Positions 1 to 8,758 of a DNA stretch of 64,000 bases are shown piece by piece. Positions within the stretch are counted from its first letter, which is position 1. The number at the start of each line of letters is the position of its first letter. A program made the position numbers and the translations under genes. The notes beneath the pieces are model-generated. The model made no database searches. It was not told the DNA's origin and saw only the letters and a program-made list of their open reading frames with translations. The DNA is from Aquamicrobium sp. LC103 (GTDB taxonomy: Bacteria > Pseudomonadota > Alphaproteobacteria > Rhizobiales > Rhizobiaceae), in contig NZ_LBCQ02000005.1 of assembly GCF_001014615.2 (NCBI RefSeq), forward strand, positions 310,001 through 374,000. The letters are read 5' to 3'.

Positions 1-1
1 T

Positions 2-184
2 TCCGCGCTTGCGTCCTGGCCCATCTATGACCTGACGTCGGTCGACCAGAACCTCGAGGAAATGACGTCGCTCACCGTCGAGACGGCGCACGCGATCGTC
101 ATCGCCTCCGACACGCCGCCCAAGCGCCACACCATAAAGCCGTATCTCGTCGAGCGCGGCTCAACCCGAATACAATCGGCTTAG
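2..184 (+). CDS. LacI-type transcriptional regulator, C-terminal fragment
   Basis: An open frame enters from the left edge and stops with TAG at 182-184, eight bases before the next ATG. About 60 residues remain. The pattern of a 'DLTSV' strand, a helix rich in Glu and Ala, and a final 'PYLVERGST' resembles the end of LacI/GalR effector domains, which commonly close with 'LVVRGST'. It is 5' truncated by the window, so the DNA-binding domain is not visible. Its position directly upstream of a nucleoside hydrolase suggests it may control nucleoside use. The family call rests on a short tail and is moderate. Confidence 0.5.
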   Translation, partial: SALASWPIYDLTSVDQNLEEMTSLTVETAHAIVIASDTPPKRHTIKPYLVERGSTRIQSA

Positions 185-192
185 GAAACGAT

Positions 193-1173
193 ATGACCAA
201 AGTGTTGATCGACTGCGATCCCGGACATGACGACGCGACCGCCATCCTCTATGCGGCGCGCCATCTCGAACTTGTCGGGATCAGCACGGTCTACGGAAAT
301 CAGTCGGTCGACAAGACCACGACCAACGCCCTTTCCCTGTCGGATCTTCTGGGGCTCGACGTGCCTGTCGCGCGCGGCTGCGAGCAGCCGTTGATCCGTA
401 CGTTCCGGCACGGCGGCGACGTTCATGGCAAGACCGGCATCGACGGCGCGGAACTGCCGGTGCCCAGCCGACAGGCCGTCGATGCCCACGCGGTCGATTT
501 CATCATCGAGATGGCGGGCAGATATCGCGACGAACTCGTCTTGTGCCCGATCGGACCTTTCACCAATGTCGCGCTCGCGCTGCGCAAGGAGCCGCGTCTG
601 GCGAAATGGCTGCGCGGCATCAGCTGCATGGGCGGAACGACGCAGATCGGGAACACGACGCCCGTCGCCGAATTCAACATCTGGTGCGATCCGGAAGCCG
701 CCGACATCGTTTTTCGCAGCGGCGTGCCGATGTGGATGGTGGGGCTGAACGTTACCCGGCAGGTCGGTATTACCGAAGACGATATCGCCCGTCTGAACGC
801 GGGCAACGCAGTGGCGCGCACATATGGCGGACTGTTCACCTTCTTCCGCCAGAGGCTGAACGAGATTCACGGGCTGACCACTGCGTCGCTGCACGATCCG
901 TGCGCTCTGGTCCCGTTCATCGATCCGGAGCTGATCACCTATGCGAACTGTCCGGTGGAAGTCGAGCTCGGCGACGGTATCACCCGCGGCATGACCGTAT
1001 GCGACTTCCGTAACCTGACATCGGCGAAGCTCGAGAACATCCGCTCGCGCTCGAGCAACAATTGCCACGTCGCCGTCGGCGTGGAGGCGCGCGCCTTGGT
1101 CGACCACATTATGAACGCCATCCTCGCATGGCCGGACCGCAGCTCCGCGAAACGGGAAGCAGCCACGCACTAG
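193..1173 (+). CDS. Inosine-uridine preferring nucleoside hydrolase family protein
   Basis: 326 aa, the usual length for ribonucleoside hydrolases, which cleave the N-glycosidic bond of nucleosides to base plus ribose. The N-terminal 'DCDPGHDDA' (Asp7, Asp9, Asp13, Asp14) is the family's calcium and ribose binding signature, and 'NIWCDPEAADIVF' in the middle is the second conserved family segment. The gene starts at an ATG 8 bases after the LacI-type stop, so the two are probably co-transcribed. Base specificity cannot be read from the sequence. No signal peptide is visible, so the enzyme should be cytoplasmic. Confidence 0.9.
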   Translation: MTKVLIDCDPGHDDATAILYAARHLELVGISTVYGNQSVDKTTTNALSLSDLLGLDVPVARGCEQPLIRTFRHGGDVHGKTGIDGAELPVPSRQAVDAHAVDFIIEMAGRYRDELVLCPIGPFTNVALALRKEPRLAKWLRGISCMGGTTQIGNTTPVAEFNIWCDPEAADIVFRSGVPMWMVGLNVTRQVGITEDDIARLNAGNAVARTYGGLFTFFRQRLNEIHGLTTASLHDPCALVPFIDPELITYANCPVEVELGDGITRGMTVCDFRNLTSAKLENIRSRSSNNCHVAVGVEARALVDHIMNAILAWPDRSSAKREAATH

Positions 1174-1183
1174 CAACTGTGCT

Positions 1184-2101
1184 TCATTTCGCCGGCTGTT
1201 GGGTCAGCTCCTTTACCACCCGGCGTGACGTCGAGATGAAGTCGAGGACGACGGCGGATGTTTCCCCGGCCGGCCATGCGACGGCAAGTTCCACCGTCTT
1301 CGGCAGTTCCACGAGCGGCCGATACACCAGGTATGGCGAAACCATGTGCTGTACCCAGGACGGCACGACCGCGATCCCGACACCGGCGGCGACGAGAGTC
1401 GTCACCGACAGCGTATGCAAGCCTTCCTGCACGATCATCGGATGGACGCCCGCCGCGCGCAACGCCTCCATCACCACGCTGTTGTAGCTGGCCCCAAGAA
1501 TTGGCGCATAGGCGACCATGGACTCGCCCGCGAAATCCCTCAGTGAAAGATCCGCCTTCGCGGCGAGCGGGTGCGAGCGCGGCAGGACTGCGACAAAGCC
1601 CTCATTCGCCAGGACTTCCATCTGCATGAAGCCGGTTTCGCTGGTCGGGCGGATGAAGGCGATATTGATCTTTCCGCTTTCGAGCGTGCGCAATTGCTCC
1701 GCCGTGCCAAGCGGCATCACGTCGACGATGACCGCGGGATAGGATCTTCGAAAGGCAGCTATTATCGGCGGCAGGAAGTGCGACATGGCGATGTGCACGC
1801 CGCCGACCACGATCCTGCCCGTCTGCTCGCCGGAAATGGCGCGCGTATGCGACACCGCCCGATCGACATTGTTGAGCACCTCCTGCGCGTGCCACAGGAA
1901 TGTCTCTCCCGCCGAGGTCAGCCTTACCCGCCGCGTGGTGCGGTGGAAGAGCTTGGTTCCCAGGCGTCCCTCGAGCTGCTTGATCTGCTGGCTGAGCGGG
2001 GCCTGGGCAATGCCGAGCCGCTCAGCGGCGCGGCCGAAATGAAGCTCCTCCGCCAGGCAGGCGAAATAGGCGATGTGGCGCAGCTCGATGCCGTGTTTCA
2101 T
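1184..2101 (-). CDS. LysR family transcriptional regulator
   Basis: 305 aa. The N-terminal winged helix-turn-helix is typical ('LRHIAYFACLAEELHFGRAAERLGIAQAPLSQQIKQLE', read here only as a motif, residues about 7-45), followed by a periplasmic-binding-like effector domain. It converges on the nucleoside hydrolase and is divergent from the dipeptide-type ABC operon that begins at 2237, so it is the obvious candidate regulator of that operon. The effector is unknown. The intergenic region carries an A/T-rich dyad that may be its site. Confidence 0.9.
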   Translation of the reverse strand: MKHGIELRHIAYFACLAEELHFGRAAERLGIAQAPLSQQIKQLEGRLGTKLFHRTTRRVRLTSAGETFLWHAQEVLNNVDRAVSHTRAISGEQTGRIVVGGVHIAMSHFLPPIIAAFRRSYPAVIVDVMPLGTAEQLRTLESGKINIAFIRPTSETGFMQMEVLANEGFVAVLPRSHPLAAKADLSLRDFAGESMVAYAPILGASYNSVVMEALRAAGVHPMIVQEGLHTLSVTTLVAAGVGIAVVPSWVQHMVSPYLVYRPLVELPKTVELAVAWPAGETSAVVLDFISTSRRVVKELTQQPAK

Positions 2102-2128
2102 ATACAGAACATATAAATATACCGGCTA

Positions 2129-2144
2129 TTAATGTATTGATTAA
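2129..2144. promoter_or_regulatory. A/T-rich dyad in the LysR/ABC divergent region
   Basis: TTAAT-N6-ATTAA is a perfect 5-bp inverted repeat about 28 bp upstream of the lysR start and 93 bp upstream of the ABC permease start. The segment 2102-2150 is strikingly A/T rich for this genome. It does not fit T-N11-A exactly, so its role as a LysR operator is only an inference from position. Confidence 0.3.
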
Positions 2145-2236
2145 GATTTATCCCCGTGATTGTCTACATCTCTCAGCAGAAGGTGCACGCTCGAGATGCG
2201 CCTCCAAGAGGGACGATGCATGGGGAAGCGCCACCG

Positions 2237-3157
2237 ATGACCCGCTTTTGGCTGGTGAAGATCGTTCGAACCCTTCTCACCTTGTGGTTCGTCCTCACCT
2301 TCGCCTTCATCGTGCTCCGCACCTCCGGCGATCCCGTCGTCGCGCTTCTCGGTGCGGATGCGAGGCCCGACGAAGTTGCCCAATTCCGCAGCCAATGGGG
2401 CCTCGACCGCCCGCTCTACGAGCAGTACGCCCGCTACATCGCGCAGATGGCGACCGGCCAGTTCGGCATCTCCTACCGCGACGGACGCCAGGTCATCGAC
2501 ATCATAGCCGAGCGCGTTCCCTGGACGCTGCTTCTCGGACTCGTCGCCTACCTGATTGCCGCTCTCGTCGGTATTCCGGCGGGTATACTGGCAGCGCTCA
2601 AGCGCGGTTCCACGCTCGACCGGCTGATCATGACTTTCGCCGTTTTCGGTTTCGCCTTGCCGAACTTCTTCCTCGGCATTTTGATGATCCTGCTGTTCTC
2701 GTTGACCCTGCAATGGCTTCCCAGTTCCGGAACAGGCACGATCTGGCACTTCCTGATGCCCGCGATAACGCTCGGCACATTCACCGCGGGCACGCTCGCG
2801 CGCTTCACCCGTTCCGCCATGCTGGAGGTCCTCGACAGGCTGTATATGCGCGCCGCGGCCGCCAAGGGCGTGCCGCATTGGAAGCGGATCCTGCTGCACG
2901 CACTTCCCAATGCGGCGATCCCGATCGTCACCATCATCGGCCTCAATCTCGGCCAGCTCATCGCCGGCGCCATCGTGGTCGAGACGGTGTTCGCCTGGCC
3001 GGGCGTCGGCCGGCTGCTCGTCACAGCGGTTTCGTCGCGCGATCTTGCGGTGGTGCAGGCACTGGTTCTCGTCATAGCGGCCACCATGGTCGTGGCAAAT
3101 CTGCTGGTCGATCTCCTGTACGGGCTTCTCGATCCGCGCATTCGCGTCGCACGCTGA
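2237..3157 (+). CDS. Dipeptide/oligopeptide ABC transporter permease (DppB type)
   Basis: 306 aa from the ATG at 2237, where the sequence becomes a normal 'MTRFWLVKIVRTLLTLWFV' first membrane helix. An in-frame ATG at 2156 would add 27 unlikely residues. It has about six hydrophobic segments and the cytoplasmic permease loop around 'RAAAAKGVPHWKRILLHAL', which contacts the ATPase. It is the first gene of a run of eight same-strand genes (2237-11200) with tiny gaps or overlaps. Together with the next permease it would form the membrane channel for peptides or peptide-like amides. Confidence 0.9.
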   Translation: MTRFWLVKIVRTLLTLWFVLTFAFIVLRTSGDPVVALLGADARPDEVAQFRSQWGLDRPLYEQYARYIAQMATGQFGISYRDGRQVIDIIAERVPWTLLLGLVAYLIAALVGIPAGILAALKRGSTLDRLIMTFAVFGFALPNFFLGILMILLFSLTLQWLPSSGTGTIWHFLMPAITLGTFTAGTLARFTRSAMLEVLDRLYMRAAAAKGVPHWKRILLHALPNAAIPIVTIIGLNLGQLIAGAIVVETVFAWPGVGRLLVTAVSSRDLAVVQALVLVIAATMVVANLLVDLLYGLLDPRIRVAR

Positions 3158-3166
3158 GGTTTGAGC

Positions 3167-4003
3167 ATGCGCCGTCCGCCGCTTATCCTCTCCGCTGCCC
3201 TCGTTGTCCTTGCCGCCGTGGTGGTCGTCGCGATCATCGGCAACGTCTTCACGCCGCACGGCGTCACCCAGCAGAACCTCCTCGCCCGTCTGAAGCCTCC
3301 CGCCTTCCTCGGTGGCGATCCGAACTATCCGCTCGGCACCGACAGGATCGGTCGCGACATGGTGGCCCGTCTGATCTCGGGCCTGCGCATGTCGCTTTCG
3401 GTGGCGCTGGCCGGCACCTTGATCGGAGCCGTCGTCGGCGCGCTCGTCGGCTTCATCGCCGCGCATCTGCGCGGCTGGGCAGAGGAGGTGCTGATGATGC
3501 TGGTGGACTTCCAGGCATCGCTGCCCTTCATTCTCATCGCGCTGACGCTACTCGCCTTCTTCGGCAACAGCATGACGCTCTTCGTGATCCTGATGGGCCT
3601 GTTCGGCTGGGAGACCTATGCCCGATTGGCGCGGGGCGTGGTTCTCTCCGCGACGAGCCAGCCCTATTCGAAGGCGATCGTGGCGTTGGGCGCCGGACCG
3701 TGGCGGCTCTACACCCGCCATATCCTGCCCAACGTGGCGAGTGCGCTCATCGTCCAGATCACGCTCACCTTCCCGCAGATCATCCTGCTGGAGACGTCGC
3801 TCTCCTTCCTCGGACTGGGCATACAGCCGCCGATGACGAGCCTCGGCCAGATCCTCGGCGACGGGCGTGACTATCTCTCGACCGCCTGGTGGATATCGGT
3901 TCTGCCCGGGGCGCTGATCTTCATCATCACACTTTCCATGAGCATCGTCGGTGACTGGTTGCGCGACCGCCTCGACCCGATGCTCAAGAGCAGAACGTCG
4001 TAA
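3167..4003 (+). CDS. Dipeptide/oligopeptide ABC transporter permease (DppC type)
   Basis: 278 aa from ATG 3167; a TTG at 3161 is a less likely start because GAGG precedes the ATG. The N-terminal helix, the 'PLGTDRIGRDMVARLISGLR' segment and the coupling loop 'VALGAGPWRLYTRHILPN' are typical of DppC/OppC permeases. It lies 9 bases after the DppB-type gene and pairs with it. It is followed 27 bases later by the cognate binding protein. Confidence 0.9.
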   Translation: MRRPPLILSAALVVLAAVVVVAIIGNVFTPHGVTQQNLLARLKPPAFLGGDPNYPLGTDRIGRDMVARLISGLRMSLSVALAGTLIGAVVGALVGFIAAHLRGWAEEVLMMLVDFQASLPFILIALTLLAFFGNSMTLFVILMGLFGWETYARLARGVVLSATSQPYSKAIVALGAGPWRLYTRHILPNVASALIVQITLTFPQIILLETSLSFLGLGIQPPMTSLGQILGDGRDYLSTAWWISVLPGALIFIITLSMSIVGDWLRDRLDPMLKSRTS

Positions 4004-4030
4004 GGCACGGAAACAAGTCAGGAGATGGAA

Positions 4031-5608
4031 ATGTTTACCAGACGCGACATTGGAAAGCTCGTCATCGGTGCCGGCGCGGTTTCGCTCGCCACGCCCTTCA
4101 AGCTCGCGAGCGCTCAGGATCGGCCGACGCTGACCATCGCCGTCGACAATCTTTGGCAGAACATGGCGACCATCAACGGGATATCGACCACGTCGCGGCG
4201 AATCTTCCCCAATTTCTACGACGGCCTGGTCGACCGCGACTACATCAACGACGAGAACGGCCTCATCCTTGCCCCCAAGCTCGCCACGAGCTGGGAGCAG
4301 AACGGAAATGTCTGGTCCTTCGAGCTGCGCCAGGGCGTTCTCTTCCACGACGGTACGGAAATGACCGCAGAAGACGCGGCGTTTACCCTCTCTGCCGATC
4401 GCCTTTGGGGTCCGAAGCCCTTCGAGCCTCGTGGCAAGACTTTCACCGATGGCTTCAAGCGCGTCGAGGCAACCGGCAAGTACACGTTCGAGATCGAGAC
4501 GGAACGGCCCGATCCCTACATCCCGGGCAAGCTCACCGGCTATATGGGCCTTGTGGTCCCGAAGAAATATTATCTCGAGAAGGGCGTCGACGGTTTCGGC
4601 CAGGCGCCCGTCGGCACCGGCCCCTACAAGGTCACGACCTTCCGTTCCGGCGAGGTCATGGTGCTCGATGCATTCGACGACTATTGGGACGGCGCGCCGC
4701 CGGCCAAGCAAGTCATCTGGAAGATCGTGCCGGAATTCTCCGGCCGCATGGCGGGGCTCGTCTCGGGAGAGTTCGACTTCATCGTCAACATACCGACCGA
4801 TCAGGAGGCGACGCTCGAGGGCTACGACAAGGTCAAGCTCATTCGCGCCACCGCCAGCAACTATCCCGCCTTCGCGTTCAACACCCGCCCCGATCCGGAA
4901 GACAATCCGCTCGTCGATGCCAATCTCCGCTACGCGATGGTGCAGGCGATAGACATGGACACGATCGTCCAGGCGCTTTTCGGCGAGGCGACCTTTCATC
5001 CGGCCGTGCCGTTCAATTTCCCCGAATATGGCCGGTTCTACGATCCGGCTCTCAAGCCGCTGCTGCCTTACGATCCCGTCAAGGCGAAAGAGCTCGTCCA
5101 GAAAAGCGGTTATGACGGGCGGCCCCTGCGCTGGCACATAACCCGTCAGTTCTACCCCAACTACGAGGCCGCCGCCGAGATCATGATCGAGCAATGGCGC
5201 GAGGTCGGTATCAACGTGCAGGCGATCGTGCTCGACAATTTCGAGCTCGTTTATCGCCGACCCTTCCATCTCATGAACATGTCCATGTCGACGGATTTCA
5301 TTCCCGGCGATCCCTATCAGCCGCTTTGGCTGGACTGGGGACCGACCGCCTCCCGCTCGACCGCGTCCTGGAAGACTTGGGATCCAACCGAGAAGTTTAT
5401 TGAGCTCGGCAATATATTCGAGCGGCAAACGGAATTCGAGGCTCGCAAGAAGGCCTACCAGGATCTTTCCGCCGAATGGCAGCGGGTGACGCCCGGTTAC
5501 TACATGTGGAAGAGCGTCTACAACTGGGCCCACCGGGACGACATCGAATGGAAGCCGCGCGCCGACGGCGAGATGCGGATGTTCGGCGACTATCTGAAGC
5601 TGTCGTGA
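4031..5608 (+). CDS. ABC transporter substrate-binding protein, family 5
   Basis: 525 aa from ATG 4031, chosen because AGGAG (4020-4024) sits six bases upstream; an in-frame ATG at 4025 directly abuts that site. It begins with a twin-arginine type signal ('TRRDIGKLVIGAGAVSLA') ending near 'ASAQD', so it is probably exported folded to the periplasm. The body matches SBP_bac_5 proteins: 'WSFELRQGVLFHDGTEMTA' near the N-terminus and 'GTGPYKV' in the middle. It should bind peptides, opines or similar amides. The ligand is not identifiable from sequence. Confidence 0.88.
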   Translation: MFTRRDIGKLVIGAGAVSLATPFKLASAQDRPTLTIAVDNLWQNMATINGISTTSRRIFPNFYDGLVDRDYINDENGLILAPKLATSWEQNGNVWSFELRQGVLFHDGTEMTAEDAAFTLSADRLWGPKPFEPRGKTFTDGFKRVEATGKYTFEIETERPDPYIPGKLTGYMGLVVPKKYYLEKGVDGFGQAPVGTGPYKVTTFRSGEVMVLDAFDDYWDGAPPAKQVIWKIVPEFSGRMAGLVSGEFDFIVNIPTDQEATLEGYDKVKLIRATASNYPAFAFNTRPDPEDNPLVDANLRYAMVQAIDMDTIVQALFGEATFHPAVPFNFPEYGRFYDPALKPLLPYDPVKAKELVQKSGYDGRPLRWHITRQFYPNYEAAAEIMIEQWREVGINVQAIVLDNFELVYRRPFHLMNMSMSTDFIPGDPYQPLWLDWGPTASRSTASWKTWDPTEKFIELGNIFERQTEFEARKKAYQDLSAEWQRVTPGYYMWKSVYNWAHRDDIEWKPRADGEMRMFGDYLKLS

Positions 5609-5613
5609 CCGGG

Positions 5614-6441
5614 ATGCGGTCGAAGCATGCTCTCAAGGACATGACGTTCGCGGAGTTCCGCGAGCGTCTTTCCGAGGATCTCGTCGTCCTGCTTCCGTTT
5701 GGCAGCCAGGAGGAGCAGGGACCGCACGCGCCGATGGGAGATTTCATGCTGACCGAAGCCATCGCTCTGCGCGTGGCGGAGGCCTCGGGGGCTGTGGCTG
5801 CGCCGACGATTCCTTTCGGCTATGCCGATTTCTTCCGCACGGTTCCGGGCGGCGTCCAGTTGCGCGCCTCGACCTTCACCGCGCTTGTCGAGGATATGGT
5901 CGGCGCCTTTCTCGATCATCGCGTGGAGCGCCTCGTCATTCTCAACGGGCACACGACGAATGCCTCCCTCATCGACCAGACCGTGCGCCGCATCCGCCGC
6001 GAACGGGGGGTTGCGGTCGCCTCGATCAACATCTGGCAGTCGATTCCCGATGCGTTGTGGAAGAAGCTTCATGGAAGCGAGGCGGCGCGCGCCCGCGGCC
6101 ATGGCGGTGATCCGATCACATCGGTCTACATGCACCTGTTCCCGAACCTGCTGCGTCCCGATCTTATCCGTCCCTCCGTCCGTTCCCGGGCGCTCGGCCT
6201 CCCCACCGGCGGCGTTGCCGGCGTACAGTTCGAGGGCATTCCCGTGCAACTGCCGCTCGATGCGACGGAGATCAATGCGGATGGCATGCTGGGCGGAGAC
6301 GCTACGCTCGCCTCCGCGGAGATCGGTCGCGAGATCGTCGACCACATCGTCGGCTTTGCCGCCCGCTTCGTCGAACATTTCCAGCATTGCGACCCGCGCG
6401 ACGTCACGTTCTCTCCTGCCAGGGAGGTCGAACCCTCGTGA
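5614..6441 (+). CDS. Creatininase family amidohydrolase
   Basis: 275 aa. The family acts on cyclic amides or formamides with a two-metal centre. 'LLPFGSQEEQGPHAP' (near residue 27) is the family's first metal-binding segment and 'LVILNGHTTN' the second. In creatininases the first segment normally reads E-Q-H-G-P-H; here it is E-E-Q-G-P-H, so one usual His ligand is Gln. The usual 'HxGE' is 'HGGD'. These changes imply a divergent subfamily. The start may be GTG 5605, overlapping the previous stop, or ATG 5614. It lies inside the transporter operon, suggesting it processes the imported compound. Confidence 0.82.
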   Translation: MRSKHALKDMTFAEFRERLSEDLVVLLPFGSQEEQGPHAPMGDFMLTEAIALRVAEASGAVAAPTIPFGYADFFRTVPGGVQLRASTFTALVEDMVGAFLDHRVERLVILNGHTTNASLIDQTVRRIRRERGVAVASINIWQSIPDALWKKLHGSEAARARGHGGDPITSVYMHLFPNLLRPDLIRPSVRSRALGLPTGGVAGVQFEGIPVQLPLDATEINADGMLGGDATLASAEIGREIVDHIVGFAARFVEHFQHCDPRDVTFSPAREVEPS

Positions 6442-8075
6442 CCGGACCGCTTCTCGCCATCGAAGATCTCAACGTGCGGCTACCACGGGGCAGCGACCGC
6501 AGCCACGCGGTCGAAGGCTTGTCGCTGACGCTCGAGAAAGGCGAGATACTCTGCATCGTCGGCGAATCCGGCTCCGGCAAGTCGATGACCGCGCTTGCCG
6601 CGATGGGGCTGCTGCCACGCAATCTCCCAAAGCCCACGGGTCGGGTCGTTTTCGAAGGGACCGATCTTCTCGGCCTGGACGAGCGCAGGCGCAGCGACAT
6701 CACCGGCCGGCGCATCGCCATGATCTTTCAGGAGCCGACCGCGGCGCTCAACCCGGTCTACCGGGTCGGCGAGCAGGTGGCCGAGACGTTCCGTCTGCAC
6801 ACCGATCTGTCCGCGGCGGAAATCCGCGATCGCGTGGTCGATCTCTTTCGCGAGGTGCGGCTGCCGAATCCCGAGCAGATCGTCCATTCCTATCCGCACC
6901 AGCTCTCCGGGGGTCAGTGCCAGCGCGTCATGATCGCGACCGCGCTCGCCCTGGATCCGGCGGTACTGATCGCCGACGAGCCTACCACCGCGCTCGACGT
7001 GACCACCCAGGCGCAGATATTGCGGCTGATGCTGGAGCTTCGTCAGCGCCACGGCGCCGGTATCGTCTTCATCACCCACGATTTCGGTGTGGTCGCCGAA
7101 ATCGCCGATCGCGTGGCGGTGATGCAGCAGGGCCGTCTCGTCGAGATCGGGACGCGCGAGGAAGTCTTGCACGCTCCCAAGGCCGACTACACCCGCCGCC
7201 TGCTGGCCGCGGTTCCGACGCTGGACCCTCGCATTTCCCGCACCGATCTGGGCAAGCCGGTCCTCCTGGCCAGGAAGATCGTCAAGACGTTCTCCGGGAA
7301 CGGCCTCTTCGGACGCGGCCGGAGCGTCAAGGCGGTCGATGCCGTGGACGTCACCATTCGCCAGGGCGAGACGATCGGCCTCGTCGGCGAATCAGGTTCT
7401 GGAAAGTCGACGCTCGCCCAATGCGTCATCCGCCTGGTCGAGCCGGACAACGGCGAGGTGATCATCTCCGGCGGGGCCTTCACCGGTCTGAGAGGAAGTG
7501 CGCTTCGCGACGCCCGCCGCCGCGTCCAGATCGTGTTTCAGGATCCCTATACCGCGCTCGATCCGCGACAGAAGATCGGTGCCGCCATCGCCGAAGGGCC
7601 GCGCGTTCATGGAGTTTCTGCCGGTGAGGCGATGCAGCGGGCCTTCGACCTTCTCGATGCTGTGGGGCTCGATCGTGCGTCCGCCGACCGATTTCCGCAC
7701 GAATTTTCGGGCGGGCAGCGCCAGCGCATCTGCATCGCCCGTGCGCTCGCCGTCGAGCCCGATCTGTTGATCGCGGACGAATCCGTTTCAGCACTCGACG
7801 TATCGATCCAGGCGCAGATTCTCGACCTGCTCGCCGACATGCAGCGTCGGCTCGGCTTCGGCATGCTGTTCATCACCCATGACCTGCGCGTCGCAAGCCG
7901 CATTTGCGACCGCATCGCCGTCATGCGCGCCGGCAGGATCGTCGAGGAGGGCGAGCCGGCCACTCTCTTCGATAACCCCCAGGATCCCTACACGCGCGAA
8001 CTCCTCGCCGCGGTGCCCGGTCGCGACTGGCAAACCGCGCCGCCTGGACAAACCAAAGCAAGGGCAGAGTCATGA
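6438..8075 (+). CDS. Fused dipeptide ABC transporter ATPase (DppD-DppF type)
   Basis: 545 aa with two complete ABC domains in one chain. The first has Walker A '[10 protein letters not shown]', signature 'LSGGQCQRV' and Walker B '[13 protein letters not shown]'. The second has '[10 protein letters not shown]', 'FSGGQRQRI' and '[13 protein letters not shown]'. Fusion of the D and F subunits is common in rhizobial peptide transporters. The GTG start at 6438 overlaps the creatininase stop (GTGA), and the stop overlaps the next ATG, so translation is probably coupled. It powers the permeases at 2237 and 3167. Confidence 0.92.
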   Translation: MTGPLLAIEDLNVRLPRGSDRSHAVEGLSLTLEKGEILCIVGESGSGKSMTALAAMGLLPRNLPKPTGRVVFEGTDLLGLDERRRSDITGRRIAMIFQEPTAALNPVYRVGEQVAETFRLHTDLSAAEIRDRVVDLFREVRLPNPEQIVHSYPHQLSGGQCQRVMIATALALDPAVLIADEPTTALDVTTQAQILRLMLELRQRHGAGIVFITHDFGVVAEIADRVAVMQQGRLVEIGTREEVLHAPKADYTRRLLAAVPTLDPRISRTDLGKPVLLARKIVKTFSGNGLFGRGRSVKAVDAVDVTIRQGETIGLVGESGSGKSTLAQCVIRLVEPDNGEVIISGGAFTGLRGSALRDARRRVQIVFQDPYTALDPRQKIGAAIAEGPRVHGVSAGEAMQRAFDLLDAVGLDRASADRFPHEFSGGQRQRICIARALAVEPDLLIADESVSALDVSIQAQILDLLADMQRRLGFGMLFITHDLRVASRICDRIAVMRAGRIVEEGEPATLFDNPQDPYTRELLAAVPGRDWQTAPPGQTKARAES

Positions 8076-8758
8076 AGAAGTACCGCATCGGAAATCCGCC
8101 GCCGCAGATCGATCCCGGGCTGGCGGAAAAGCTGGCAAGCGTCGAGCTCGCGACCATCGGCCATTTCCGTCATCGTGGTTTCGTCCACCGCTCGATCGCG
8201 CCGATTCAAGAGGTCCATGGCACGCTCGTCGGTACCGCGGTCACGGTCGCCATCCCGGCAACCGATTCCACGCTTCTCCACCATGTGCTCTCCGTCGTGC
8301 GTCCTGGTGACTTCCTGATCGTCGACCGGCTCGGCGATGACCGTCACGCCTGCCTCGGCGGCGGCGTTGCCTTCGCCGCCAGGATGGCTGGCGCGATCGG
8401 GGTCGTGATCGACGGTCCGTGCACCGATCCGGACGAGATACTGGAGACGGGCCTCCCGGTCTGGTGCCGCGGCGTCTCCTCGATCACGACCCGCCTCAAC
8501 GATCTCGGCGGCGCGATCAATGTCCCTGTTTCCTGCGGCAATGTTCCGGTTCTGCCGGGCGATTTCGTCATGGCGGACGCGACGGGCGTGCTTGTCATCC
8601 CGGCGGATGAAGCCGCGGAGGTCGCGGAAGAGGCACTCACGCGCCAGGCGCGCGCCGGCCGCAACAGAGGCCGCATCGAGGCGGGCGAAAAGCTCGGCGA
8701 CCTCTCCGGCGCAAGCCGCCTCGTTGCCGCCGCCCTCGAGGAGAAGGCGAATGGCTGA
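8072..8758 (+). CDS. RraA-like protein (possible HMG/CHA aldolase or oxaloacetate decarboxylase)
   Basis: 228 aa. RraA-fold proteins include class II pyruvate aldolases and oxaloacetate decarboxylases as well as RNase E inhibitors. The segment 'GDFLIVDRLGDDRHACLGGG' with the following 'GVVIDGPCTDPDEI' corresponds to the conserved G-D-x(n)-G-G and 'D-G-x-x-R-D' regions. The usual Arg of 'GxxRD' is replaced by 'GPCTD' here, so catalytic identity is uncertain. It overlaps both neighbours by 4-8 bases within the peptide-transporter operon. A second RraA-like gene, less divergent, lies at 22795. Confidence 0.75.
   Translation: MKKYRIGNPPPQIDPGLAEKLASVELATIGHFRHRGFVHRSIAPIQEVHGTLVGTAVTVAIPATDSTLLHHVLSVVRPGDFLIVDRLGDDRHACLGGGVAFAARMAGAIGVVIDGPCTDPDEILETGLPVWCRGVSSITTRLNDLGGAINVPVSCGNVPVLPGDFVMADATGVLVIPADEAAEVAEEALTRQARAGRNRGRIEAGEKLGDLSGASRLVAAALEEKANG

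Noticed and set aside
3548-5533. A 661-codon open frame on the minus strand, antisense to the permease and binding-protein genes
   Set aside because: It has Arg/Gly/Glu-rich shadow composition, no domain motifs, and is fully covered by two well-supported genes on the other strand.
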